Of a DNA stretch of 54,062 bases, positions 1-8,290 are shown piece by piece. The position numbers and the translations under genes were made by a program. The notes under the pieces were generated by a model, which was not told the origin of the DNA, did no database searches, and saw only the letters and a list, made by a program, of their open reading frames with translations. Source of the stretch: an uncultured Acidaminococcus sp. (GTDB lineage Bacteria > Bacillota > Negativicutes > Acidaminococcales > Acidaminococcaceae); contig UPXT01000009.1 of assembly GCA_900538365.1 (NCBI GenBank), forward strand, positions 1 to 54,062. Direction: 5' to 3'. Position 1 is the first letter of the stretch. Each line of letters starts with the position of its first letter.

Positions 1-268
1 GAAAACGTCCTCATAAACTTTTTGTCTAGTGTCCTATTTGCTATTGCAATCAACCATTAAGTTTTCATACATTTCTCAAAAAGAACAACCCCGCAGATGC
101 GGGGAATACAGGAGTTCGCTGCTAAGTCTAGGTTTAGTACAAGGGACACCCCTGCATGCGCGGGGAATACCCGATGACTCCGGACAAGTACATCAGACAG
201 CATGGTGACACCCCTGCATGCGCGGGGAATACTTTCTGTGGGAAGCCGAACGTCTAGGCGAAAAAGTT

Positions 269-499
269 TCATCGCCGTATGCGCGGGGAATACTCGCAAC
301 GCTGATGATACTTGCACGGAGTTCCTTTGAATATAACGTCATTGGGTTTTGGGTCATCATACATATCAGTGTATATCTCGCAAGTACATTTTTGGTATTC
401 CTCAATCGTCGTAAAAATACAGTCTTTGCATTGCTCGCAATTTTTGGAGTTGTCGCTCCATACTTCGCTATCATAACGGCTAAGATTTTCTTTCTTCAT
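269..499 (-). CDS. Small cysteine-rich phage-type protein, probably 3'-truncated by a CRISPR repeat
   Basis: The ORF starts at an ATG with a good ribosome binding site (GGGAGG, seven bases upstream) directly after the preceding stop, as in tightly packed phage operons. The first 66 or so residues carry cysteines in a CEQCKDC pair followed by CTC and a later PCKYH, suggesting a small metal-binding or disulfide protein. The last residues (CEYSPRIRR) are encoded by the decayed repeat at 266-293, so the natural C-terminus has been lost. Function unknown; similar small Cys proteins are common next to phage head genes. Confidence 0.45.
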   Translation of the reverse strand: MKKENLSRYDSEVWSDNSKNCEQCKDCIFTTIEEYQKCTCEIYTDMYDDPKPNDVIFKGTPCKYHQRCEYSPRIRR

Positions 500-697
500 A
501 GATGTCCTCCCTTATTTTTGGCTATCAATAACTTCAAGGTCAATGTATATCTTACCTGAATTTGTGTATTTTTCAACCTTCGTTATCAAAAACGTCGCCC
601 CCCTGTTCAAGATAATAACAACCTCATCACTAAAAGTGCTTTGGCTAGACAGCCCATCCCCATTCGAGCCGCTACCATTCCCAAATGCTGAAAATGG
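294..697 (-). mobile_element. 404-base phage-like insert in the CRISPR array
   Basis: This interval lies exactly between decayed repeats 266-293 and 698-725 and contains no recognisable repeat remnants. On the minus strand it carries the 3' end of one open frame (697 down to 512), then a strong ribosome binding site (GGGAGG), then the start of a second frame (from 499). Both frames are cut at the flanking repeats, which is what a captured piece of a longer gene string would look like. The first frame resembles the C-terminus of phage minor head/ADP-ribosyltransferase proteins, so phage or prophage origin is inferred. Confidence 0.6.
512..697 (-). pseudogene. C-terminal fragment resembling a phage minor head / ADP-ribosyltransferase protein
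   Basis: Sixty-one codons are open from the edge of the CRISPR repeat to a TAA stop. The peptide has a Gly/Ser/Asn-rich start, then a strand-rich end with segments SDEVVIILNRG, TFLITKVEKY and KIYIDLEVID. This pattern (E-V-I-L-x-R-G, then a hydrophobic strand, then I-D-L-E-V) is typical of the end of the ADP-ribosyltransferase fold found at the C-terminus of many phage minor capsid (SPP1 gp7-like) proteins. The N-terminus is missing at the repeat boundary, so it cannot be a working gene. The family call is by pattern only. Confidence 0.5.
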
Positions 698-812
698 GGT
701 TCATTCCCGCATACGCGGGAAATACTCTTCAAATTTCGTCGTCGATTAACACCTACAGGTTCATCCCCGCATGGGCGGAGAATACTTATGGAGTGGTTAG
801 CTTGTAAACAGC

Positions 813-1022
813 CTACCTTCGTAGTTCACGCCAGCCATTGACGTTTAGAATGATAAAAAAGAGTGTGGTAAAAAGGAGTGCTGCTTGTAAAAAATATTCT
901 GAAGGGAAAATCACAAGACAAACGAGTGTGATGCCAAGTCCAGATACGCCTGTCCAAAAAAGTGTGATGGGAAGTGCCATTAACAAACCAAGTAAAGCCG
1001 TAATTTTTGAATTGGATTCCAT
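813..1022 (-). CDS. Small two-helix membrane protein encoded inside a 250-base CRISPR 'spacer'
   Basis: A complete 69-codon frame starts at ATG 1020-1022, six bases after an AGAGGTGG ribosome binding site, and ends in TAG at 813. The protein begins MESNSKITALLGLLMALP and has two hydrophobic stretches (about residues 7-32 and 38-60) followed by a basic tail, WRELRR. It fills almost the whole interval 786-1035 between two repeats. The ribosome binding site begins just two bases beyond the repeat, so any promoter must lie in or beyond the array. Function unknown; a phage or plasmid source is plausible but unproven. It could be expressed from the crRNA precursor transcript. Confidence 0.5.
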   Translation of the reverse strand: MESNSKITALLGLLMALPITLFWTGVSGLGITLVCLVIFPSEYFLQAALLFTTLFFIILNVNGWRELRR

Positions 1023-1817
1023 GATGACCACCTCTGATTCATCCCCGCATGCGCGGGGAATACTGGATTTGTGGACAGCCGTTGACTTGGAGTATAGGTT
1101 CATCCCCGCATGCGCGGGGAATACCCGGCAGAGCTGCCTGCACACGCCCATGTTTCTGGGTTCATCCCCGCATGCGCGGGGAATACTTGTTCTTTCCGAT
1201 GGATAAGAGAGGAGCATAGGGTTCATCCCCGCATGCGCGGGGAATACAAAGCCATCAGCGCTGTGGGACGTTTCAGCGTGGGTTCATCCCCGCATGCGCG
1301 GGGAATACTCATTGTTTACCCTCCTTTTAGTCCATCTAAGAGGTTCATCCCCGCATGCGCGGGGAATACCAAATTTATGATTCTCGGCAGATGCCCCGCC
1401 GAGGTTCATCCCCGCATGCGCGGGGAATACGCCAGGAGCCATCAGTAGTGCTTACTACGGATAGGTTCATCCCCGCATGCGCGGGGAATACATGGCGACT
1501 GACAAACTGGTAAGACTGAGCAACGGTTCATCCCCGCATGCGCGGGGAATACAGAAGTATGAAAGGAGATAGGTAATAATGAGCAGGTTCATCCCCGCAT
1601 GCGCGGGGAATACTATATCTATGGTTTTACCATTATGGTGGCCACAGGTTCATCCCCGCATGCGCGGGGAATACCTTTGCCCTTTTTGCCAACTGCTCAA
1701 AAAAGAAGGTTCATCCCCGCATGCGCGGGGAATACTCGTCGACTTCACGCAGGACTTGCTGGACCTTGGGTTCATCCCCGCATGCGCGGGGAATACACTA
1801 AAAAAATGTAGTACTAA

Positions 1818-2714
1818 TCACGTTTTTTCTTTTGATGCAATCAGTTTTTCATTCAACTGATGAAATACGTTGTGCATCAAAATACAATCATCTAGACCTC
1901 GATGTTTTTGTTCTGAAAGTCCCAGAAAAGCAGCAATTGTTTCCAACTTGTAGTTTGATAAATATCGAAAAGTTTTGCGAGCTTCTTTATACAGATCAAT
2001 AATATGGTTTTCTATGATAGGATAATCGTATAATTTGCACGCTTGATTAATGAAGTTCAAATCAAACGATGCATTGAATAGTAAAAGCTGGTCATCATCA
2101 ATAAAAGTCAAGAATTTTTCTACAGCAGACTTTAATTCAACACCATTTGCTTCAATCATTTCATTTGATATTCCTGTCAACTGTGAGATATTTGCTGGAA
2201 TGGAACAAGTTACTCCAATAAGTTGAGAATAACTACTTTCAATCACTCCTTTTCTTACTTTAGCAGCTGACAGTTCTAGAATTTGATCCTTTGTGGGATC
2301 AAGCCCTGTTGTCTCTATATCGACAACAGTATAATTCAAACGGGAATATTCTTTCCTGTCGTTAGCCAGCTTTCTTTTTGCAAGCAAATGACTATAAGCG
2401 GTGCTATGATAGTTTTTCCCTTTATTCGCATTTGGTTCACACGACAAGGGATGTTTCATCAATTTGATGCCATCATAGTCAACTGCCTGCCAGGTAGAAT
2501 TCCACGACTTAAAATCAAGTCCTTGCTCGTTCATGGCAGGATAGACCATAGTGGCTTGGCCACTACTAAGATTTTCACATATCCTAGTCCAAAGATTTTG
2601 TCTAACTCTTGTTGAAATATTTCCAACATAGACACCCACATTGATTTCACAAAGCCACTTAGATAAATCTCCGCGTAAGCCGGGAGGACAATTTGTTACT
2701 GTTACAACAACCAT
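1818..2714 (-). CDS. cas2: Cas2 fused to a DEDDh 3'-5' exonuclease
   Basis: This is the structural half of the Cas1-Cas2 spacer integrase, extended by an exonuclease. Residues 1 to about 88 are type I-E Cas2 (MVVVTVTNCPPGLRGDLSKW). Residues from about 127 form a DnaQ-like DEDDh domain with D132/E134 in VDIETTG, D218 in NASFDLNF and H271/D276 in HRGLDD; all catalytic positions are present. At 298 residues it is about three times the length of plain Cas2e. Natural Cas2-DEDDh fusions are known from related bacteria such as Megasphaera, where the exonuclease trims prespacers before integration. The start follows the cas1 stop by two bases. Its stop lies only 21 bases from the array. Confidence 0.95.
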   Translation of the reverse strand: MVVVTVTNCPPGLRGDLSKWLCEINVGVYVGNISTRVRQNLWTRICENLSSGQATMVYPAMNEQGLDFKSWNSTWQAVDYDGIKLMKHPLSCEPNANKGKNYHSTAYSHLLAKRKLANDRKEYSRLNYTVVDIETTGLDPTKDQILELSAAKVRKGVIESSYSQLIGVTCSIPANISQLTGISNEMIEANGVELKSAVEKFLTFIDDDQLLLFNASFDLNFINQACKLYDYPIIENHIIDLYKEARKTFRYLSNYKLETIAAFLGLSEQKHRGLDDCILMHNVFHQLNEKLIASKEKT

Positions 2715-2716
2715 TT

Positions 2717-3661
2717 TTATTCCTGTTCAGACGAATACTGTTTTCCATTGGATACGACTCCGACCTTATCATCCCATAAATAAACCGCTTGAATTTCGTC
2801 AGAATGAGAGGGAGATGTTTCACTTAACAAATACTGAATATCCTTTACCATTCTTTCAAGAATATGTTTGCGCACTAATAAGTCCCGCACTAGATGCCTA
2901 ACAAAACCTTCTAAATTATCACGGTTTTCAGAGGCAGCCTCGAAAGCGGCAGGAATAGATATTTCAGCTTTATACAAATCGGCAATATCATATACGAACG
3001 AACAATCGTGGCCTACATGAACGAATCCAAGACCGGGCGAGCAGCCCAATGCGCATATTACAGCATGTGCTAATCCATAAAGACAAGTATTCGCCATGGA
3101 AAGGGCTTTATTCACAGTATCCCCCACTTCATAATCATCGTGGTCATACTCTCTTCCATGCCATTCAACATTCCACAGTTTAGACATTTTACGGTAAATG
3201 TTGCGAACACGGCTACCTTCACGTCCCCTAAGTTGTTGAATGGTCAATTTTGATACATCTTCATCTGGGAATCTAAGCTGATACATCTTTCTCACAATAT
3301 CAAGATGCAGGCGCTGATTCGAAACACATCTTGCCTGTTCAATCAACAAAGCGGATCGATGTGTCAAAGCAGCACCACTAGCATAATATCTCACACCGTG
3401 TTCTCCCGCCCAAACTGTGCTAATACCAGATTCACCCATTAATTCCATCGCCTGATGAGAAACATCGGTGCCTGGACCTAAAATCAGCACAGAAATGGAA
3501 GCTGCGGGGAGGTAGATTATACCAGACTTGTCAAATACCGTTATAGCGCTATCTTTTCGATTTAATTTTGCGTGTTCTATATAAATAAACGTCATACGGT
3601 CCTTGATTTGAGGTAAAGTCTGCAATTCAGGTCGTTTCATTCCGGGAATATTGGATTTCAT
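2717..3661 (-). CDS. cas1: Type I-E CRISPR integrase Cas1
   Basis: Cas1 is the metal-dependent integrase that inserts prespacers at the array. The 314-residue protein contains the conserved active-site set: E148 in LRGREGSR, H215 in GFVHVGH, and D225 and D228 in VYDIADLYK. These sit at a constant offset of seven from the E. coli residues E141, H208, D218 and D221, so the enzyme should be active. The start codon overlaps the cas6e stop by four bases (ATGA), implying coupled translation. It is followed at once by the cas2-exonuclease gene, which supplies its partner. Confidence 0.96.
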   Translation of the reverse strand: MKSNIPGMKRPELQTLPQIKDRMTFIYIEHAKLNRKDSAITVFDKSGIIYLPAASISVLILGPGTDVSHQAMELMGESGISTVWAGEHGVRYYASGAALTHRSALLIEQARCVSNQRLHLDIVRKMYQLRFPDEDVSKLTIQQLRGREGSRVRNIYRKMSKLWNVEWHGREYDHDDYEVGDTVNKALSMANTCLYGLAHAVICALGCSPGLGFVHVGHDCSFVYDIADLYKAEISIPAAFEAASENRDNLEGFVRHLVRDLLVRKHILERMVKDIQYLLSETSPSHSDEIQAVYLWDDKVGVVSNGKQYSSEQE

Positions 3662-4305
3662 TTTATTTGCCCAGCAATTGTTAAAAGGCCCAATCCATAC
3701 CCTTTTCCGCGCCCGATTCCTTGAATCAATAATTCCTTAAAGAGGTCAACATTTGTTATTTTCAAAGTGCCCTCAAATGTAACTGAAAGCAACGTCACTT
3801 TTTGATTTGAACTTAATTTTTTAAACGAAAAGGTTCTGTCAGCCATTATCTGAAAAGAATCATCACTCAACTCCATTCCATGTTTTTCGCATCGATCAAG
3901 AAGCCATTGCTTTTGATATTTAGGCGTTACATGTGGGTAGACTTTTCCTCTTTTAGAGTCTGGATTTTCTCTATCCATAACGCTATGGGTAGGGCATGCA
4001 ACTAAACGAAAGTGCCATTTACTGCCCTCTTTCAACTTGTCAATAAAAGGGTCATATTCCTTACATTGCCAACTATTGGCTGCCCCTTCAAAGCCAAATT
4101 GGTCGACAAAAGATTGTAATTCTGGTTTATACGAAGAAATAATCAGCAAGTAGACACCACTTGCAAGTTGGTCAATGCGCCACAACTTTTTTTCACGAGG
4201 ATCATCAAAGGCTTGACACAGAGCGCCATGAATGAGATTGGGGTTAGAGAGAGCAAACAATGTTTTTCTCTTTGCTGGATTTAACTTTACTCTTGTCATA
4301 TACAT
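3658..4305 (-). CDS. cas6e: CRISPR pre-crRNA endoribonuclease Cas6e (CasE/Cse3)
   Basis: Cas6e cuts the repeat hairpin of the precursor RNA and stays bound to the crRNA 3' handle in Cascade. The protein starts MYMTRVKLNP, matching the short first strand of E. coli Cas6e, and ends with the glycine-rich loop GIGRGKGYGLGLLTI typical of the second ferredoxin-like fold. The frame could also start at GTG 4314 or ATG 4311; 4305 is preferred because GGAG then sits eight bases upstream and the N-terminus fits the family. It overlaps cas1 by four bases and lies five bases after the cas5e stop. Confidence 0.93.
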   Translation of the reverse strand: MYMTRVKLNPAKRKTLFALSNPNLIHGALCQAFDDPREKKLWRIDQLASGVYLLIISSYKPELQSFVDQFGFEGAANSWQCKEYDPFIDKLKEGSKWHFRLVACPTHSVMDRENPDSKRGKVYPHVTPKYQKQWLLDRCEKHGMELSDDSFQIMADRTFSFKKLSSNQKVTLLSVTFEGTLKITNVDLFKELLIQGIGRGKGYGLGLLTIAGQIK

Positions 4306-4310
4306 CAGCA

Positions 4311-4991
4311 TCACTCCAATTCCTCAAAAGCATCATGTTCTGTTTGGGCAGTCTTGTTTTTATTCACATGACCCGCCTCCCTAACATACCGATATTGATA
4401 AATTCGGTTCCGTGGATCATAGGAAATAGGAATATCACGAAGACGATGCTGGAGGCTGTCAATCGAATCTGCGTTACCCTCCAATACGATTCTTAATTCA
4501 CTGTTAAGTTGAGGCTGTCTCCATGTAGATGCTAGCCAAGGCTCAGCTAAAAGAGCCTCTTCCAGTGGTTTTTCTCTGATCCCAATAATTAAGGGATAAC
4601 TAGGTGGGCAAGCTCTTCTTCCTAAAAACAAGGGATATTTAGGATGAGCCAAGGCATTTATAATTTGCTGCAAAAGCCCCCTATCCTCCGACATCAGTCC
4701 TACGAGAAAGATGGCATCGCTGATATAATCCCTATTAGTTACATCAGCCTGCTTCGGTCCATGCACCATTTGAAAATCAGAAATAATTTCACCTGGCTGA
4801 TCAACGCGGATTCCTAACTGCAGTGCAACCAAGTCTTCTACATTGGCACTTCTATCTCTTCCCAAGGCAGACGCTATCATACCAATGACTGCACTTTTTG
4901 TAGGAATCGAATAGGTACGCCGATGATTAAAACGAGAATCATCTCCCCAAGATTGAAGCGGGCCAGCGAATCTCAATAACAAGGTACTCAT
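4311..4991 (-). CDS. cas5e: Cascade subunit Cas5e (CasD)
   Basis: Cas5e caps the 5' end of the crRNA in the type I-E Cascade. The 226-residue protein opens with MSTLLLRFAGPLQSWGDDSRF and RRTYSIPTKSAVIGMIA, the signature N-terminus of the family (strand, LQSWG, then P-T-K-S-x-V-x-G). Length agrees with E. coli CasD. The start overlaps the cas7e stop by four bases, so it is translationally coupled in the Cascade operon. Confidence 0.95.
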   Translation of the reverse strand: MSTLLLRFAGPLQSWGDDSRFNHRRTYSIPTKSAVIGMIASALGRDRSANVEDLVALQLGIRVDQPGEIISDFQMVHGPKQADVTNRDYISDAIFLVGLMSEDRGLLQQIINALAHPKYPLFLGRRACPPSYPLIIGIREKPLEEALLAEPWLASTWRQPQLNSELRIVLEGNADSIDSLQHRLRDIPISYDPRNRIYQYRYVREAGHVNKNKTAQTEHDAFEELE

Positions 4992-6055
4992 TTTTCCGGC
5001 CCCACTTGCTCGTTAATGACCTTTTCCAGCTTATCCAAAATAGCAGGAACGGAGGCAGTCTCTGTCAAAGAAGAAATCTGGGTGCCCATTCCAAAGGAAT
5101 AAGCAGGGGCGTTTCCATATTTGGTATATAATTCTTTCGCATATTCTACAAAGGCTTTTTCAGAAGCTTCTTCATAGCCATCTTGACCAGCTTTTACAGG
5201 TCTTTCGAAAGCCCCGCACAGGTTGATTGGCTGGTCATTCCTTACGGTAATATAGATGGCAAATGGAAGCGTCCTATTAGCGAAGGTATTCTCTTTGCCA
5301 GTTGGCATTGAATAAATGAATGCTTCGAGAAACTCGCGTACGGCTTTTCCTGTTTCAGTGCCTACATAATCAGAAAGTTCAGGAACGTTAATCGTTGCAA
5401 ATCGGTACATGGTCGATGAATTAAATTCAACAGTTCCTAAATGACCAGCGCCTGCTTCTTCATCTTGACTGCAGTCATCGACAGCCGTAAAGTAATCATA
5501 CTCGTTATGTACAGTATGAGTTGAAATGCCATGAGCTACTTGTACCGTTGCATCATAATTTAAAGACGGATCACTTGCAACCATTCTGCCAAACATAATC
5601 ATGTCTATGGAGGGGACTTCTTTCAATGCATTTTTATACTGTTTTTTATCTTCTTCACCTGAAATAATCAAATCTGCAATGGTGCGTACTTGCCCCATGC
5701 TAATAAAGAAAAGAGCATCCGTCCCCTTTGAAGGATCTTTTATCTTGAGTCCTGCTTTTTCCAACCCATCAACGGCTTTTTTTACAGCCTTTTCATCAGA
5801 AAGAGAGCTATCTGAATTCTGAAGTTCTCGTTTCACTAACTCAACGATTCGTTTCGTTCTGAGTCCTAATTCTTCATTTGGAAAGCGCTTATGGAACTCT
5901 TTTCGTACGGCACGCTTCCAAGCTTGAGAAGAAATTCTGGCTCTTGTTGTGCCTCCGTAAACAGCAGTTTTAGGACTTCCCGTATCATCCCGATTAATGC
6001 AGCTCGGTGGAACAGTCTGCAGTACGTGGATGTCGACATATACATTATTATTCAT
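4988..6055 (-). CDS. cas7e: Cascade backbone subunit Cas7e (CasC/Cse4)
   Basis: Cas7e forms the six-copy backbone that holds the crRNA guide. From ATG 6055 the protein is 355 residues, beginning MNNNVYVDIHVLQTVPPSCI and NRDDTGSPKTAVYGG, followed by RARISSQAWKRAVR, a hallmark of the family. The upstream in-frame start at 6097 lies inside cse2 and lacks a ribosome binding site, whereas 6055 has AAGGAGG five to six bases upstream. It overlaps the cse2 stop by eight bases. Confidence 0.95.
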   Translation of the reverse strand: MNNNVYVDIHVLQTVPPSCINRDDTGSPKTAVYGGTTRARISSQAWKRAVRKEFHKRFPNEELGLRTKRIVELVKRELQNSDSSLSDEKAVKKAVDGLEKAGLKIKDPSKGTDALFFISMGQVRTIADLIISGEEDKKQYKNALKEVPSIDMIMFGRMVASDPSLNYDATVQVAHGISTHTVHNEYDYFTAVDDCSQDEEAGAGHLGTVEFNSSTMYRFATINVPELSDYVGTETGKAVREFLEAFIYSMPTGKENTFANRTLPFAIYITVRNDQPINLCGAFERPVKAGQDGYEEASEKAFVEYAKELYTKYGNAPAYSFGMGTQISSLTETASVPAILDKLEKVINEQVGPEK

Positions 6056-6632
6056 GATTTTCCTCCTTGGTTTCTTTCTGATAGTAATAGTAGTCACGTC
6101 CCCATTTCAGACGTACTTTGGGTTGTAATTCGATGGTTTGATACAGAAATAAATCACGTGCCAGTGCAGCATAATCTAGCGGGATATCACGGCTTCGCAA
6201 AAGGGAGATCATCCCGCGCAAATGATGAGAGAGTTCATCCATATCCGATGATGTTGCCATTTGGTTAAACCTTCGTAAGGTTCGTTCTTCCGCCTCCTGA
6301 TCTCCGTAAGGAACTAAGCGGCGAATAGCTTTACCAAGCGTGACCCCCTTAGCATGCATAAAACTACTTTTTCCCTGTTGATGAAAGGAAAATAAGGTCA
6401 GTGCTGCATATAAGGCCCACTCGGCATAACTTGGATTTTCTCCCTTTCCCTGCAGGCTTTCAGGCAAATCCTTAAAAACCATCCCACACACCTGAGGGAC
6501 TTCACCGGGGAATTTTCCAATGCCATGTCGCAATAGGGCAAGTTCAGATTTGACCGTGCTGCTTTCCCTGTTTTTTTGATAATAGGCCAATTTTCTCTCG
6601 ATACAAGTTACTACATCATTCGTCACAGTCAC
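6048..6632 (-). CDS. cse2: Cascade small subunit Cse2 (CasB)
   Basis: Cse2 is the helical small subunit (two copies in Cascade) that stabilises the displaced strand of the R-loop. The 194-residue protein is helix-rich with basic surface patches and the family-like segments ALYAALTLFSFHQQ and GKAIRRLVPYGDQEAEERTL RRF. Identity rests on these features and on its fixed position between cse1 and cas7e. Its start overlaps the cse1 stop by four bases. Confidence 0.92.
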   Translation of the reverse strand: MTVTNDVVTCIERKLAYYQKNRESSTVKSELALLRHGIGKFPGEVPQVCGMVFKDLPESLQGKGENPSYAEWALYAALTLFSFHQQGKSSFMHAKGVTLGKAIRRLVPYGDQEAEERTLRRFNQMATSSDMDELSHHLRGMISLLRSRDIPLDYAALARDLFLYQTIELQPKVRLKWGRDYYYYQKETKEENHE

Positions 6633-8290
6633 TGCATATCACCTACTTTCGGATAAATTTTATAGATTTTTCTTTTATATAATTGATCCGCTAAAGGAAG
6701 CGAATACAAACGTTTCGTGCCCTTTGCTGAATCATTGACGACTTTTCCCACATAAGATTTTAAGTCCGCTTTCTCTTCTTCCTTTGCTGCAATTGTGAGT
6801 GCAATTTCTCTTGCTTGATTCTCCCATTCATCTATAAGTTCTCTAAACGCAGACTTATCATCCATTACAGGTCCATGAATTTTCAAAAGCCAATTCCGAA
6901 ACGGAATATCAACGGCATAATAAAATAGAGAATCTGATTTAGGGGATGACTTTTCAGCATCTCCCCCTGATGCAATTTTGATTTGCTCAAGTAATTGACT
7001 CAGAGCATTTGATGCTTCTTGACATTTATTCACTTGTTCTTCTATTTCCACCCGAATTGTCATATACTTACTGGAAATAATTTTAGGAAAAATGGCCAGT
7101 GTATCACTGCTAAAATCATTGATAAAGAAGTCCTTATCTCCATATTCCATTCCAATCAGTCGAAAATAAAGAGGAACATCTTCTACCAAGAGGCCTTTTT
7201 CCTGTAACGTGCGAATCCAGCCGACAATCCCTGGCGTATGCCGATTGATTTTGTTGTTTTCTTGGTTCTCCTGAACAAAGCAGTTACCAAAATCACGCCA
7301 TGCTTGTTTTCCCACAGAAATTCTCTGAGGATGAAAGGGCGTTCTGCTCAAATCTCTTGGCGAATTCCACAGCGTCATCTGCTCTTTAAAAGCTCCATCT
7401 TTTCCACTATTCGAGAAGAAATCACCCCCAAGCAAAGAATAACCATTCACTTCACCATTACTTCTTCGCAAGTGCAATCTTCTGGACTGAACGGTAAGAA
7501 GTTCAGCAAGATTTCCGGGAACACTGATTGGAACTCTCTCTTCTGTTCGCAATTCCTGTTCCCATGTTGGATTAGCTGAAGTTTCCCATAGTTCTTCTCC
7601 ATCAATCAACAATGTAAGATTCAACAAAATGGTTTGAAATAAATTCTCCCCAACAGTATAAATCATTCCAAGTTTACCGACCCAACCAGCCCCGGGAGAA
7701 GGTAGATTCTTTTTCGTCGGTTTTGCGGACGTATCATCAAATCCATTCACATAAAGAAGCCATCTGGCTGCCTCATCATAAGGAACAGAGCGAATCCCAG
7801 AGCCTGCTCTCGCCGCAAATATGCGCACCTTATTGTTACTTTCCGATACATCACCAACTAATTTAGAGGCTGTATACTGAGTTCCCTTATCAATCTGAGG
7901 TACCTGCCAAAAAGGTCTTTTAGGATCAAAAAGCCAAAACCGATCATGCCACTTTTCAAGATATTCTTCCAACGGTTCCCGTGGAAAATGGCCCAAATTC
8001 CATAACTCACGCCATCTGCACAAGACCTCATCTTTTGCTTCATCGGGATCTGCAATTTCGCTGATATCATTTTCATGACCCTTTTCATCAACTCGTGAAA
8101 ATACGGTATAGGTCAGGGCAAGGAGAAAACGCAGCATGGCAAAGTTTTGAGGTTGGTTTTCACCGCCTAAATCCATATATTCCTGACATCGAAATAATGT
8201 ATCTCTCAGAGAAAGTGTATCCACCTGCAAATCTTCTTTCATGACCCGAATCCAAGGCTCCTCAATAAGATTAAACTCACGTTCCTTCAT
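6629..8290 (-). CDS. cse1: Cascade large subunit Cse1 (CasA/Cas8e)
   Basis: Cse1 recognises the PAM and recruits Cas3. From ATG 8290 the protein is 553 residues and begins MKEREFNLIEEPWIRVMKED, the short N-W-I-P-V-like opening of the family. An in-frame ATG at 8332 would add 14 residues but has no ribosome binding site, while 8290 has AAGGTGG six bases upstream. The reading frame overlaps the end of cas3 by 14 bases. Variation in Cse1 is normal; no key motif appears broken. Confidence 0.93.
   Translation of the reverse strand: MKEREFNLIEEPWIRVMKEDLQVDTLSLRDTLFRCQEYMDLGGENQPQNFAMLRFLLALTYTVFSRVDEKGHENDISEIADPDEAKDEVLCRWRELWNLGHFPREPLEEYLEKWHDRFWLFDPKRPFWQVPQIDKGTQYTASKLVGDVSESNNKVRIFAARAGSGIRSVPYDEAARWLLYVNGFDDTSAKPTKKNLPSPGAGWVGKLGMIYTVGENLFQTILLNLTLLIDGEELWETSANPTWEQELRTEERVPISVPGNLAELLTVQSRRLHLRRSNGEVNGYSLLGGDFFSNSGKDGAFKEQMTLWNSPRDLSRTPFHPQRISVGKQAWRDFGNCFVQENQENNKINRHTPGIVGWIRTLQEKGLLVEDVPLYFRLIGMEYGDKDFFINDFSSDTLAIFPKIISSKYMTIRVEIEEQVNKCQEASNALSQLLEQIKIASGGDAEKSSPKSDSLFYYAVDIPFRNWLLKIHGPVMDDKSAFRELIDEWENQAREIALTIAAKEEEKADLKSYVGKVVNDSAKGTKRLYSLPLADQLYKRKIYKIYPKVGDMQ

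Larger units (their letters stand above)
82..1796 (-). CRISPR. Type I-E CRISPR array, 13 clean and 6 decayed repeats
   Basis: The 28-base repeat on the plus strand starts GGTTCATCCCCGC and ends GCGGGGAATAC. Thirteen near-identical copies lie at 1036-1063 (first, slightly altered), 1097, 1159, 1220, 1281, 1342, 1403, 1464, 1525, 1586, 1647, 1708 and 1769-1796. The period is almost always 61 (33-base spacers; one of 34). Six decayed copies lie at 82-109, 143-170, 205-232, 266-293, 698-725 and 758-785. Read on the minus strand the repeat begins GTATTCCCCGCG, the orientation of E. coli type I-E repeats, and decay sits at the low-coordinate end. The crRNA precursor is therefore inferred to be transcribed leftwards from the cas2 side. 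Two intervals (294-697, 786-1035) are far too long to be normal spacers. Confidence 0.97.

Noticed and set aside
294..697. Explanation of the long interval as several fully decayed repeats and spacers
   Set aside because: No repeat remnants are visible and the 432-base repeat-to-repeat distance is spanned by two consistent coding frames with a ribosome binding site between them.
1110..1860. Plus-strand frames of 70-112 codons with repeated HPRMRGEY/IPACAGNT peptides
   Set aside because: They are translations of the CRISPR repeats themselves; the peptide repeat simply follows the 61-base period.
269..2714. A CRISPR-linked toxin-antitoxin (CreTA-like) pair hidden near the array
   Set aside because: No degenerate repeat with a guide-like flank toward a promoter and no toxin-like small frame with such a promoter could be identified between cas genes and the array.
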